Origin: Butyriboletus loyo
Lineage: Eukaryota > Basidiomycota > Agaricomycetes > Boletales > Boletaceae
Direction of reading: 5' to 3'
Length of the DNA: 33,990 nucleotides
Assembly: GCA_038093515.1 (NCBI GenBank)
Contig: JBBPSI010000251.1
Coordinates: 1 to 33,990, forward strand
The notes under the pieces are model-generated. The model was not told the origin of the DNA. It ran no database searches and saw only the letters and a program-made list of their open reading frames with translations. The position numbers were made by a program, and so were the translations under genes. Positions 20,379 to 30,834 of this stretch are shown piece by piece. Within the stretch, counting starts at the first letter, position 1; every line of letters starts with the position of its first letter.

Positions 20379-23300
20379 ATGGCAGCAAACAAGACCAACA
20401 AACTGGCATTCCTCTCGATGCCTGCGCCTGCATCCTACGTCGCCGGTCTCGGTCGTGGGTGAGTATAACAATCCTCCTTCCAACAGATCGTTTGAATGAC
20501 GAGACCCCCAGTGCTTCCGGTTTCACGACGCGTTCAGATATCGGTCCCGCCAGAGAGGGTCCATCTGCAGAAGCTGTAGCGTGCGTTTATCTTGACTTTC
20601 TAGAGCCTATGGTAGCACATTTAACGGACAACTCCATGTCACAGGGAGGCGCAAGCGAGACGTGGCGAAGAGCCTGATATCGACCCTGAGCAATTCCAAG
20701 ACCCAGACAACGAATACGGCCTCTTTGCGGGCACGACGTACGAACAGGACGATGAAGAAGCAGACAAGATATATGACTCAGTCGACAAGAATATGGACTC
20801 GCGGAGACGGATACGCAGGTGTGTACTTTCCGGTTCGTTTATGTCCCCGTTCTTGCCTTTTTTACTGCAACGGTCGTTGCCTTATGATTAGGGAGGCACG
20901 CGAAAATGCGGAGATGGTGCAGCATCGAGCTGAGCGCCCGAAAATCCAGCAACAGTTTGCAGATTTGAAACGGGGCCTTTCTGTCGTTACCGATCAAGAA
21001 TGGGAGAATATCCCTGAAGTAGGTAATCTCACACGGAAAAAGCGAAGAAAGGATGAGAGAGCCTTTGTCGTCCCCGACAGCGTCATCGTGGGTGACAGAG
21101 CAAAGACGGAATATGAAAGTTCGCTGGACGCGAGACAGCAACAGGTAATCATTACAGTTGATTTTTCTCGAGCGACGTGTACTCAGTCGGTTTGTCTAGT
21201 CGGGTGGTTTTGAAACGCCGGCGGACTCTGGGACGATGACCAATTTTGTGGAAATTGGTCAGGCGCGAGATAAAATTCTATCCCTCAAACTTGACCAGGT
21301 AGGTTCCATCAACGAGGAATTTGCGTTTCATACCAACGGTGTATCGCAGATTTCGGGCACGTCGGTCAACTCTGGGTTGGCTACCTCGGTAGACCCCAAG
21401 GGTTACCTGACGTCCTTGGACAGTGTCGTGATAAAGTCCGACGCTGAAATTGGTGACATCAAACGGGCGCGGATGCTCTTTGATTCACTCGTGAAATCAA
21501 ATCCCAAACACGCACCAGGTTGGATCGCTGCAGCATGCTTGGAAGAACATGCCGGTCGGATGGTTGCCGCCCGCAAGCTGATCAAAGCTGGATGTGAACA
21601 ATGTCCGAAGAGCGAAGACGTATGGCTCGAAGCTGCTCGGTTACATGTACGCACGAACTACGAGAATCACTGTTTTCGATGTTGAGTTTCGTTACAGAAC
21701 CGAGAGGACGCCAAGATCATCCTCGCAAACGCAGTGCAACATGTGTCGCAAAGCGTCAAAATATGGCTTGCCGCCGCTGATCTGGAACAAGATGTGAAAG
21801 CGAAGAAACGAGTTCTCCGAAAAGGTGTCTTATGATCGCCCTTCTCGGTATGTTATCCCTGACCTTTTATGTAGCTCTCGAGAACATCCCCAATTCCGTA
21901 CGATTATGGAAAGAGACCGTCAACCTCGAAACGTCTGCGTCCGATGCCCGTATCATCCTCTCACGTGCTGTTGAAGTTATTCCCCTTTCTGTCGAGCTTT
22001 GGTTAGCGCTCGCTCGTCTTGAAACGCCTGAGCGTGCAAAAGCGGTCCTGAACAAGGCTCGAAAGTCGGTTCCAACGTCACACGAAATATGGATAGCCGC
22101 TGGTCGTCTACTGGAACAGGAAGCAACCACCGATCCTGACAAGTCCATGGAGGCGCGAAACAAAGAGCTTGATGTTGTCGACAGGACGATCGAGGCGGGT
22201 GTACGCGAGCTTCGACGCCACCAAGTACTCTTGACGCGGGAGCAATGGTTGAAGGAGGCAGAACGGTGCGAAACTGAGGGTTCACCGAGGACGTGTGAGG
22301 CGATCATTAAAGCGACAGTAGCTATGGAGGTTGAAGAGGAAGATCGATTGGACACGTGGGTCGCAGATGCAGAGAGCGCCGAGGGCAGGAAGATGGTTGG
22401 CACAGCCAGAGCGATCTTAGCGTATGCGCTCAAGGTATTCCCTGATAAACGCAATTTGTGGCGCAAAGCAGCAGACCTTGAGAAGGCACACGGGACTCGG
22501 TAAGTATCAAGAAGCATCTTCTTCAGCGTCTCGTGTTAATCGTGACCGTGCAGTGAATCACTCGATGCTGTGCTAACGCAAGCTGTGCACTACTGTCCGC
22601 AAGCCGAGGTTCTATGGCTGATGTCTGCGAAGGAGAAGTGGTTGGCTGGAGACGTGTCTGCTGCCCGTGAAGTTCTTGAGAAGGCCTTTATTGCAAACCC
22701 AGAGAGCGAGCAGATTTGGCTTGCTGCTGTCAAGCTAGAGGCAGAGAACGGTGAATTGGGCGTCGCGAGGGAGTTGCTCATTCGTGCACGAACGGTAGCC
22801 GATACCGAACGGGTAAGTGATATGTTTTCCATGTTAACACGGGCTCAACCCTCAATAGATATGGATGAAATCTGCTGTGTTTGAACGACAACAAGGCCGT
22901 TACGACGTTGCCCTTGAAACGGTATTGACTGCGCTATCCCAGTTCCCCAAGTTCGCAAAATTGTACATGATCCAAGGACAGATTCACCAACTACAAAATA
23001 ACTACCCCGCCGCCCGCGCATCCTATGTAGCAGGGATGAAAGCATGCCCCAAGGAAGTCACTCTTTGGGTTTTAGCGGGTAAACTGGAAGAGTTGGATGG
23101 CAAGAGTATCAAAGCACGAGCCATCCTCGAAAAGGGACGCCTAGTGAATCCTGCCAACGAGATTCTATGGGCTGAATCCGTTGGTATCGAAGAGCGATCA
23201 GGGGGTGCTGCGCAGGCCAAGGCAATGCTGTCGCGCGGTCTTCAAGAATGCCCAACTTCTGGTGTCCTCTGGTCGATGGCCATCTGGGCTGAACCGCGTC

Positions 23301-23713
23301 CGACGCGCAAGTCACGGTCGGTGGACGCGCTGAAAAAGTCCAAGGACAATGCGATCGTGACATGTACGGTTGCGAGATTGTTTGGGGCTGAGCGAAAGGT
23401 GGAGAAGGCGAGGCAATGGTTCTCGCGATCGGTGGCAACGGAACAAGATAAGAATCTAGGTGATCACTGGGCTTGGTGGCTTAAATTCGAGCGACAACAT
23501 GGGACGGCAGTGAGTATTTCTACATGGTTTGTGATGTGATGGCTCATGACGTGTCAACTTTTCCTTTAGGGGCACGTTGCGGAGGTTGTAAAACAATGTA
23601 TTGCTGCTGAACCGCATCATGGACCAGTGTGGCAGGCAGCAGCAAAGGATGATAGGAATGTGACCAAGAGCACGAAGGAGATATTGGAGTTGGTGGCGGA
23701 GGCACTGCAATGA
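20379..23713 (+). CDS. PRP6: Pre-mRNA-splicing factor PRP6 (U4/U6.U5 tri-snRNP)
   Basis: Eleven exons (20379-20458, 20512-20580, 20645-20818, 20892-21144, 21200-21298, 21350-21646, 21698-21824, 21875-22499, 22554-22812, 22859-23509, 23570-23713) encode 925 residues, close to the usual size. Prp6 bridges U5 and U4/U6 in the tri-snRNP. The N-terminus carries the conserved Prp1 domain: [43 protein letters not shown] and [19 protein letters not shown]. From about residue 240 the rest is a series of HAT/TPR-like helical repeats ([50 protein letters not shown] and so on). The intron at 21299-21349 is 51 nt, in frame and free of stops, so its retention would add 17 residues. All splice sites are GT-AG. 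Confidence 0.96.
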
Positions 23714-24056
23714 AATATCTCATATGTGCCTAGTCGGTGGGATTCAGAAGATTTTTTTCCCATGCTTCAAAGTTTCGTCCGTACTATGCCGACCAGTCTT
23801 TACAAGAACTACAGTTGGCAGATTTGACAGTTGGCATGTACAATGTACCAGCGGGCGGCCAAAGCCCATTCCTGCTTGGTCGTCTAATCAAGAGAGTAAT
23901 TAGGAAACAATCCGATTTTTTAAGCTGCATCGATAAGCAATTCACCGAGACAGCGAATGACACGCATGACACGATTACTAACTTTGATCTATGGCGAGAA
24001 CTGCTCACAGGTACTCATCCATCCCTTTCACAGGCGCTTTCTGATTTGACATCGAC
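23714..24056. other. Intergenic
   Basis: 343 bp between the PRP6 stop and the next start, both on the plus strand. A reading frame crosses it but looks non-coding. Nothing else recognised. Confidence 0.5.
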
Positions 24057-25045
24057 ATGGGCCCAGTTAACGGATGGCACAAAGGCGAGCGCGCTATCCA
24101 GGACAAGATGGGCTACGCTGGGGTCATGTCCGAGGCGTGGACATGGATTGAACCCGAAATGCCCGAAGAACACCAAGTATTCTACACAACCCGCCTACCG
24201 TTCATCCCCGTCACCACGGTCGACGACAGACATCGTCCTTGGTCATCTATCCTTGCCGGTCCCGATGGTCAGCCTGGGTTTGCGACCAGTCAACGTCTGG
24301 GGGAGCTCACGCTGAATGCACATGTGTGGGAGGGAGATCCGTTCCCTCAGAACGTCGCGGCCTCGAGAGGGACCCCCGTGCCGATCGCAGGCATCGGCGT
24401 CGAGTTTTCGACACGAAGACGGAACAAATTCGCGGGGTACATCGAGACCCTCGAAAACGATGGACCGCTACTCCGCGTGCAGTCCGTCGTGAACGAAGCT
24501 ATTGGGTACGTGCTCCAGAGCCACCACTACTACAGTCGGGTGTCCATCGTAACGTGACTTACGTGATAGAAACTGTCCAAAGTATATCAATGTGCGAGAT
24601 CTCGTGCCGTTCTCGGACACACATCCACGCGTCGTGTATCGACGTCTCGACCTGTCGCCTGACGAGCGATTGCCCGAGGACGTCAGATCGTTCATCCATG
24701 ACTCGGATACGCTTTTCCTGGGGACGTACCACGATGCTGTAGCAGATGGTGAACGGTTTACGTCGCATGTAGGCATGAATCAGCGGGCTGGTAAACCTGG
24801 CTTTGCTCGTGTTCGACCGACTGATGGTCGGACGCTCGTGATTCCAGACTACTCTGGTGTGTCGACCGTCCAGATCGTTCAGACAAGCAGCTCACCTTCC
24901 TCCAAGGTAATCGGTTACTGACATCGCTCGGGAACATCGAGGCTACCCCACTGGCTGGGGTCACGTTCGTTTCGTTCGTGACAGGCGCCGTTCTATATCT
25001 TACAGGCGATGCACATAACGTGGTCGGACTCAAGCGAAAGCCTTC
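24057..25045 (+). pseudogene. PNPOx-like FMN-binding (split-barrel) oxidoreductase, 3' end lost to a transposon
   Basis: Three exons are readable (24057-24505, 24570-24856, 24907 to about 25045) with clean GT-AG introns of 64 and 50 nt. The product belongs to the pyridoxamine 5'-phosphate oxidase-related flavoproteins, a split-barrel fold that binds FMN; the substrate is unknown. Recognisable blocks are GWHKGERAIQDKMGY, FYTTRLPFIPVTTVDD, GRPW-like HRPWSSILAG, NEAIGNCPKYINVRD across intron 1, SHVGMNQRAGKPGFARV, and DYSGNRLLTSLGNIEA across intron 2. After YLTGDAHNVVG similarity stops, and within about 30 bp the sequence becomes gypsy integrase. The retained part has no internal stops, so disruption looks fairly recent. 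A truncated protein could still be made. Confidence 0.85.
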
Positions 25046-25054
25046 ATGCTTCCA

Positions 25055-26403
25055 TACTAGGATACAATTACTAAATATTTGTCATGACTCACCAATAGCC
25101 AGACATTCAGGTCAAGCCCATATGGCTTATTTACTTATATGACATTTTACGTGGCCTGGAGTCACAAAGGACGTTAAATGATATGTAGAATCTTGCCAAT
25201 CATGCGCCCTCACGAAGGGTAAGCAAAATGCACTGGCAGGAAAAATATTACTGCTTCCCTCAGCCAGTCATCCATGGGAAGATATTTTGTTACTGGACTT
25301 CTCCTTTCTAACGGCTTCGATGCCATTTGTACGATAGTGGATCGCTTCTCCAAAGAAGTTGTTTATGTCCCTTGTAAGATGACTACTTCTTCTAAGGAGT
25401 TAGCTATTATATTTAGAGACAATATTTGGTGTATTCATGGACTTCCTATTTCTATAGTTTCAGACTGAGGTCCACAATTTGTATCAGACTTTACCACAGA
25501 GCTTTGTAAGCTTCTTGGCATTTCCCAGAAAATGTCAACAGCATATCATCCTCAAACAGATGGTCAAACTGAACAGATAAATAGGGAAATGGAACAATAT
25601 TTACATACTTACATGGCGAAAAAACAAGAAACATGGGCTGATTGGATCAAGATCACCCAGTTTAATCATAATAATTCACTTACCACTGCCATGGGTACTA
25701 TTCCATTTTCTGTTACTCATAACTATTATCCCTGTATTGGTTTCGAAAAGTCTTCCAATACGTTAGCTGGAGATTTCGCACTTACTGCCGGAAAAGCACA
25801 TGCCAAGGTCAAAGAAGCTAGAAGAAACTAGAAAGCATATGGTATTGCAGGCCGATGATAGATGATTGGCTGTGCCCGATTACAAAGTGGGAGATAGAGT
25901 GTGGCTCTCTACGGATAACTTGAAGTTACTGTATACTGCATGAAAACTCACACAGCGTTGGATTGGTCCATATCAGATCAAAACACTCAAACCCAATGCT
26001 GTAGAATTGCAGCTGCCGAGCAGCATGTGCATACATCCAGTAGTTAACATTTCACGTGTTAAACCTTATCGGGAAACCTGTGTTATGTCCTGACCCTGTC
26101 ACTATCATGGACAAAGGTTACATGGAATTTGAGGTTGATTATATTGTCACCTCCTGGATGAAGCATAAGCAATTAGAGTATCTAGTGCATTGGAGGGGAT
26201 ACGACAAAACGGACAGAACATGGGAGCCAGTATCAAATCTGGGAAATTCACAGGACATAATTGCTGACTATCACCAAGCCCACCCATCCACCCCTTGTCC
26301 TCTTCAAGGCAGATCTTTATTTGAATTCTCTTCCTTATTTAAGGAATTTGGTCCGGAACACAGAACCTCTTACTCAGGAACTCGTCTGGAATACGAGTCC
26401 TAG
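25055..26403 (+). pseudogene. Gypsy integrase-chromodomain polyprotein fragment, decayed
   Basis: Parts read HDSPIARHSGQAHMA...CQSCALTKGK (zinc finger) and LLLDF...DRFSKEVVYVP with the first core Asp. SIVSD-stop-GPQF follows with the second Asp, then AYHPQTDGQTEQINREMEQY with the catalytic Glu, and RWIGPYQI. The chromodomain runs from about 26110 to 26270 (DYIVTSWMKHKQLEYLVHW, RGYDKTDRTWEP). Coding is broken by at least three frame changes and TGA stops at 25140, 25179, 25466, 25863 and 25941. In four or all five the expected residue is Arg, which implies a CGA ancestor. Not functional. Confidence 0.88.
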
Positions 26404-26413
26404 GGGGGGAAAG

Positions 26414-26977
26414 TGTTATAATCATAACATTTATTTGTACATTCTGAACTTTGGACTTAGTCATTTAAGACAACTTTCACTTTCAAAGGTCATGTGACTT
26501 AGTGCACGTGATTGTGAGAACTTACATGTGATCTCTTGCTGACTAAGCATATGATGTCATGGCCTAGACCAAGCCTAGACTCTATGACGTCACGACACAT
26601 GTATTTAATCTCCATTTGGTTCTCTTCTTTTTGATCGCCGCACCTCGTATGGTTAATCACTGTTGCGCTTCTCTTCTTTCTGATCCCTGTCGACTTCTAT
26701 TAATCTCTGTTGATCCTGTAGTCTATCCATGTATAGTAGTTCATCCCATGCACAGCTTGGTCTGTGCGCATCTCTGAACAATATATAAAGGCTTGTGGTT
26801 TAGACTAGGATTCCCTAGTTTTAACCACTTGTCTACTCGCTGGCAACAGTTGAGGATTAAGTTGAAGCTCCAGCCTTATCACTGCCAGGTCTTTGTATAG
26901 ACCTGCAACTGTCATATAGGACCACTTGTGGCAACGGTATTCACACTAGCACTTGACTGTGCGTTGCTTGTGCAACA
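26414..26977 (+). mobile_element. 3' LTR of the gypsy element (564 bp, old copy)
   Basis: Starts TGTTATAATCATAACA directly after the polypurine tract and ends GTGCAACA. It has a TGACGTCA box at 26584-26591 and a TATATAAAGG box near 26782, placing the expected transcription start just downstream. Compared with the two sister LTRs at 32206 and 33397, it has lost many CpGs (for example TCACGTGAC is TCATGTGAC here). It keeps a ~37-bp segment near 26680-26716 that both others lack. Confidence 0.9.
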
Positions 26978-27198
26978 ACGATCTGGGCACTGGATGCCAC
27001 CCTACTGCCACCATCCCTGCTCCCCACTGCTCCCAAGATGAATTGGGATTTCTCCGACAATGAAGAACCCCCCATGAAGCAAAAGTGTTCAAGATGCTCC
27101 TGTAACAAGGAGATCATCATGCCTGCTGCTTCTGGTACCACCACAAAGTCACAAAGTGGGACAAGGAAGATTTCATCAATGTGTATGGTTCAGTCAGG

Positions 27199-27626
27199 TG
27201 TTACGCTGGGCGCTAACAACTAGAACAGCGAGGAGGCACTCTGGAGTGGCCTCGAGACTCAAAAGACGATTCTGGGGTGAGTCTCAGACTATGCCTTAGT
27301 GCGCACACTAAGAGTCTGGAAGTGATACTAATTGCTAGCAGTAGGCTGCATAGAACTAGATACCGTACATGGTATAAAGGCTGAGTCTTTATACTACTGA
27401 GGTCTGCGCACAGACCATGTCCCTAATCGAGTCGCGAGAAGGGAAAGTACAAATGAGGAAAAGGTACTCTAGAACGTTCCAGAGTATGAAGGAAAACGCG
27501 TCCGTGCGCGAGAAGTGATGACTAAGCAGGAACGGTTGTTACCATTCAAAGGGAACTAGCAAAAGGCTAGGTGAATGTAGTAGTCCCAATGGTAGTGGAG
27601 AGAAAAGGTAGACCACTACCGTAACA
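27199..27626 (-). mobile_element. Solo LTR (428 bp), TSD TCAGG
   Basis: TG...CA ends (plus strand TGTTACGCTGGG to CTACCGTAACA) and a perfect 5-bp target duplication TCAGG at 27194-27198 and 27627-27631. A second member of the family lies at 31045-31441. Strand is inferred: on the minus strand the order GGTCTGTGCGCA then TATAAAG matches the promoter order in the gypsy LTRs. Confidence 0.92.
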
Positions 27627-27914
27627 TCAGGTGGCCCTCTGACAACAACAATGGTTTCCTATCAATGGCTGGGGCATTCCTCCCAGAGGATTTGCCCAAT
27701 ATCAACATGAGGTTAGTACTATTTTGATCCACTTCAGATGCATGCTCACAATCTTTAGTTGACTCCTACTTATGTGGTGATCCCATAGTTTGTAATATGG
27801 TAGTATTGGTGAATGTAGTAGGTACAAGCATATCTCTACATCAGACAATGGACTTGTGTTCATGTTCTGAAAATGCCTGATCCCTTAAGCAATGCTCATG
27901 TGATCATGGTAACA

Positions 27915-28336
27915 AGAATCTATGGATTCTTGACTCAGGTGCTTCAATGCACTTTACATTCCAAAAGAACAATTTCATAACATATGAAGAATTAAAAGGC
28001 AATGCACATATTCCTGTACATACTGCTGCATCAATGAACTTTGTCACCAGCAAAGGACATGTCATGATCTGCTGGCAGAATGGAGATAAGGATGAGATCT
28101 TAGATCTCCATGATGTATGTCATATTCCCCACTCTTCTGCTTGGCTGGTATCTCTTGGGCAATTAATGCACCATGGCACCACAATTCATGGTGATAAATT
28201 AGAGCTTTTGGTATTCTATGGTGATGGCACTATGCTCACCAAGTTTAAACCAGGCTGTATCAGCCCAGGGATGTTTACCCTGGAAGCTTTACCATTGGTC
28301 AACATGAACATGACCAAGATCATCACTTTTGACATA
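27915..28336 (+). pseudogene. Copia protease / gag-pre-integrase segment
   Basis: An open stretch carrying the retroviral-type aspartic protease motif DSGAS, then HDVCHIPHSSAWLVSLGQL, a region typical of copia Pol upstream of the integrase. It ends at the TA dinucleotide where the Tc1 element inserted. Continuing past that element, the integrase zinc finger follows, so one original Pol reading frame was split by the DNA transposon. A TGA at about 27880 and missing upstream gag show it was already decayed or decayed later. Confidence 0.8.
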
Positions 28337-29938
28337 CAGTGAGTGAAAAAACCCTTGCAATGTTTCACTATTTTGCACTAGATGCCATGTAGCACCTGAT
28401 GGCATGGGAATCCTGCTTAGTGTTGGTGAGGTGGGTGATAGCACTGCCTCCTGGCTACAAATGAGTCCCTGTGTCATGTGATGTGGCCATGTGGCTGTGG
28501 AGATATGTCTGTTCTAAAACAGGTATACCATTGCATGGGTTTATTCACTTTCAGCCTCAACAGTAGAATCTGAAAGGATAATTGTGTTTGTTTGGTCCTA
28601 CAAACAAAGATACACATATAAACATTATGTCTGAGTTGGAAAAAGTTCACATGCTTCTTTCTTCCCAACTTCTACCACCATGAGATCTATCTCCTTCACT
28701 CAAAAGAATACCATCTTAACCATGCTTGATTCTGGTCATTCTGCTTGCTCCATTGCCTCCACCACTGGCCTTCATACTTCCACCACCTCTAGGATTTGTT
28801 CCAAGGAGTGTTCTACTCTGCAAAAGTCCACTGGAGGTCATCCATCCAAGCTCTCCCCTGCCAATATCTGCCATGCCATCTATCTCATCTCTACTCACAA
28901 GGCAGAAAATGCTGTCCAAGTGACCAAAGCTCTCACCAATATTATCAACCAACCCCTCAACCCCAACACATATGCCAGCACTTGAAAAAACCTGGTATAA
29001 AGGCTGTGGTCAAGCAAAAATGACCTATCCTCTCTGCCAGGCATTGCAAGGCAAGAGTAGACTTAGCCTATGCTTACAAGGATTGGACTCTGGAGGACTG
29101 GAAGAGGGTAGTATGGTCTGATGAGACTATGATAAATCACCTGGGGTCAGATGGATGCAAATGGATGTGGAAAAAGCCAGGAGAAAGGCTCAGTGATAGA
29201 CTAGTGGAGGGGATACTTGGGTTTTGGAGGAGGTTCTGTGATGATGTGGGGCTGTACAAGTTGGTAAATGGCTGGATATGCCACCAAGATTGATGGTGGG
29301 ATGGATGGGGACCTATATCTCCAAATTTTGAAGGACAAACTTCAAGATTCCCTTCAGTATTATGGTCTCAATCCATCTGGCACCATCTTCCAACATGACA
29401 ATGACCCCAAGCATACTTGCAAGAAGGTCAAGGAATGGCTAGATGAACAGGAATTTAGTACTATGATATGACCAGCACAGTCTCCTGGTATTAACCCAAT
29501 AGAACATGCCTTGGGTTACCTCAAGAGGAGACTTGCAGAGTATGAACACCCTCCCAAGGGAACACTGGAGTTGTGGGAGAGAATTCAGGTAGAGTGGGAC
29601 AAGATACCAGTTGCAAAGTGTCAGAAGTTGATTGAAAGCATGCCTGGGAGGGTTCAGGCAGTGCTCAAGGCCAAAGGAGGCTATACCAAGTACTGATATC
29701 TCCCAAATACCCTTCTTCCACCAAAAGTGAATAAACCCTTGCAATGGTATACCTGTTTTAGAACAGACATATCTCCACAGCCACATGGCCACATCACATG
29801 ACACAGGGACTCATTTGTAGCCAGGAGGCAGTGCTATCACCCACATTACCAACGCTAAGCAGGATTCCCACACCATCAGGTGCTACATGGCATCTAGTGC
29901 AAAATAGTGAAACATTGCAAGGGTTTTTTCACTCACTG
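28337..29938 (+). mobile_element. Tc1/mariner-type DNA transposon with 215-bp inverted repeats
   Basis: Ends CAGTGAGTGAAAAAACC and its complement, flanked by TA at 28335-28336 and 29939-29940. The inverted repeats run 28337-28551 and about 29724-29938 and match at roughly 97%. Total length is 1602 bp. It is inserted in copia Pol. Each long repeat carries a ~20-bp motif (AAACCCTTGCAATG type) at its outer end and an inverted copy at its inner end, recalling but not matching the direct-repeat layout of Sleeping Beauty-type elements. Confidence 0.93.
28680..29695 (+). pseudogene. Tc1-type transposase, DD34E, inactivated
   Basis: The N-terminal helix-turn-helix region begins MRSISFTQKNTILTMLDSG. 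The DDE core is recognisable: VWSDETMIN (first Asp), IFQHDNDPKHTCKK (second Asp) and SPGINPIEHALGYLKRRL (Glu, 34 residues after the second Asp). The C-terminus ends AVLKAKGGYTKY with TGA at 29694-29696. Frame changes occur near 28975 and 29220. TGA stops lie at about 29022 (expected Arg) and 29468 (expected Trp), so the copy cannot make an active enzyme. Long, well-matched terminal repeats mean it could still be moved by a related enzyme. Confidence 0.9.
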
Positions 29939-29940
29939 TA

Positions 29941-30373
29941 GTCCATTGCTGACTAGGTCACCCTTCTAAGGACATAATTCATCATGCATGTAAACATATG
30001 CAAAACTTCCCTGATGTTGAGATCCCTCACACAGACTCCATCTGCCCTGTCTGTGCCATGGGGAAGCTTCTGAACTGGAGTTTTCCTACCAATGAGCACC
30101 ATGCTAAATGTGCATTTGAGTTGATCCATTTGGATCTGAAATCCTTCCTGGTGGCTAGCTACCACTGGTATAAATATACTATAACTTTCTTTGATGATTT
30201 CACATCATTTGCATGGACCACACCACTACACTCCAAAGATGCTGCACTGGTTGCTGCAAGGCACTTCTTAAAGATGGTTGCAACACAGTTTACTGCAAAA
30301 GTTCAAGAATGGATGTCCCATGCTGGGGGAAAATATAAAACATCCAAATTTGACAATTTGCTCAAGAAACAGG
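29941..30373 (+). pseudogene. Copia integrase zinc finger and core start
   Basis: Continuation of the copia Pol frame after the Tc1 insertion. A His pair (in the segment before CKHMQN) and Cys pair (DSICPVCAMGK) form the HHCC zinc finger. FELIHLDL then carries the first catalytic Asp of the integrase core. The reading frame stays open almost to the junction at 30373, beyond which the bases belong to an unrelated antisense LTR and stops appear. Confidence 0.8.
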
Positions 30374-30834
30374 TTTCGGAATTGGTAAAGTCTGAGCAGG
30401 CGCACCGAGGGCAATGAAGGATGCAAGGGTGAACATATCAGTGGAAAGACTCACTGATAATATGAGAGTGAGAGTATCACAAACAAGTGTACTTGAAGAG
30501 TATAAGGAGCAAGGCTCAACTTAGAGATATTGCAGTAGTGATGATAGAACTGAAAGATCTAAAGAAAAGCAACAAGCCATAAGGGCTGTCTTATATACAG
30601 TACATGAGTGTTTGTACTTGTGTTCTGTATAGTACCTATATAAGGTAAGGTATGAACCACATGACAATATGTTAGAGATAAGAGATAAGACTAAGCATAT
30701 CGTCCAATAGCATAATAAGAGCTATTTGTAATGAGACAAGCATGACAGAGTCTAGACAATGATGTCATATAGACCAGTCTAGAAACATAGTGGCTGTAAG
30801 TGAAATACAGAAATAGAACACTACCATTTCAACA
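30374..30834 (-). mobile_element. Copia-type LTR, truncated (461 bp)
   Basis: On the minus strand it begins TGTTGAAATGG at 30834, right after the polypurine tract of the minus-strand copia fragment, so it is that element's 3' LTR. It aligns with 4125 down to about 3674 of the solo LTR on the left of the window and lacks the last ~135 bp. Most differences are CpG in the left copy against TpG or CpA here. Confidence 0.88.

Larger units (their letters stand above)
25046..26977 (+). mobile_element. Ty3/gypsy chromodomain retrotransposon, 5'-truncated
   Basis: The left edge lies inside the integrase zinc finger, so gag, protease, RT and RNase H are gone; the right edge is a complete 3' LTR. Order: H2C2-type zinc finger (from about 25060), DDE integrase core, chromodomain, stop at 26401-26403, polypurine tract at 26402-26413, LTR at 26414-26977. 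The element separates the broken PNPOx-like gene from copia-type sequence on the right. Its left junction cannot be fixed to the base; it falls between about 25030 and 25058. Confidence 0.9.
26978..30373 (+). mobile_element. Ty1/copia retrotransposon fragment (gag end, protease, GAG-pre-integrase), with nested insertions
   Basis: Copia-type coding remnants lie in order around two insertions: a solo LTR at 27199-27626 and a Tc1 element at 28337-29938. The aspartic protease appears as WILDSGASMHFTF at about 27920-27965, followed by the gag-pre-integrase region. After the Tc1 insertion the frame continues with the integrase zinc finger (GHNSS..., DSICPVCAMGKLLN) and the start of the integrase core (FELIHLDL, ITFFDDFTSFAW). 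The fragment ends abruptly at 30373, where it joins minus-strand copia LTR sequence. The left end abuts the gypsy LTR, so the copia 5' LTR and most of gag are missing. Stops and frame changes make it inactive. Confidence 0.88.

Noticed and set aside
21867..22517. 216-residue minus-strand reading frame
   Set aside because: It lies antisense to the PRP6 helical repeats and has no family motif; PRP6 is certain on the plus strand.
23737..24315. 192-residue frame between PRP6 and the PNPOx-like gene
   Set aside because: It runs into the PNPOx-like exon in a different frame, and its first part has no coding character.
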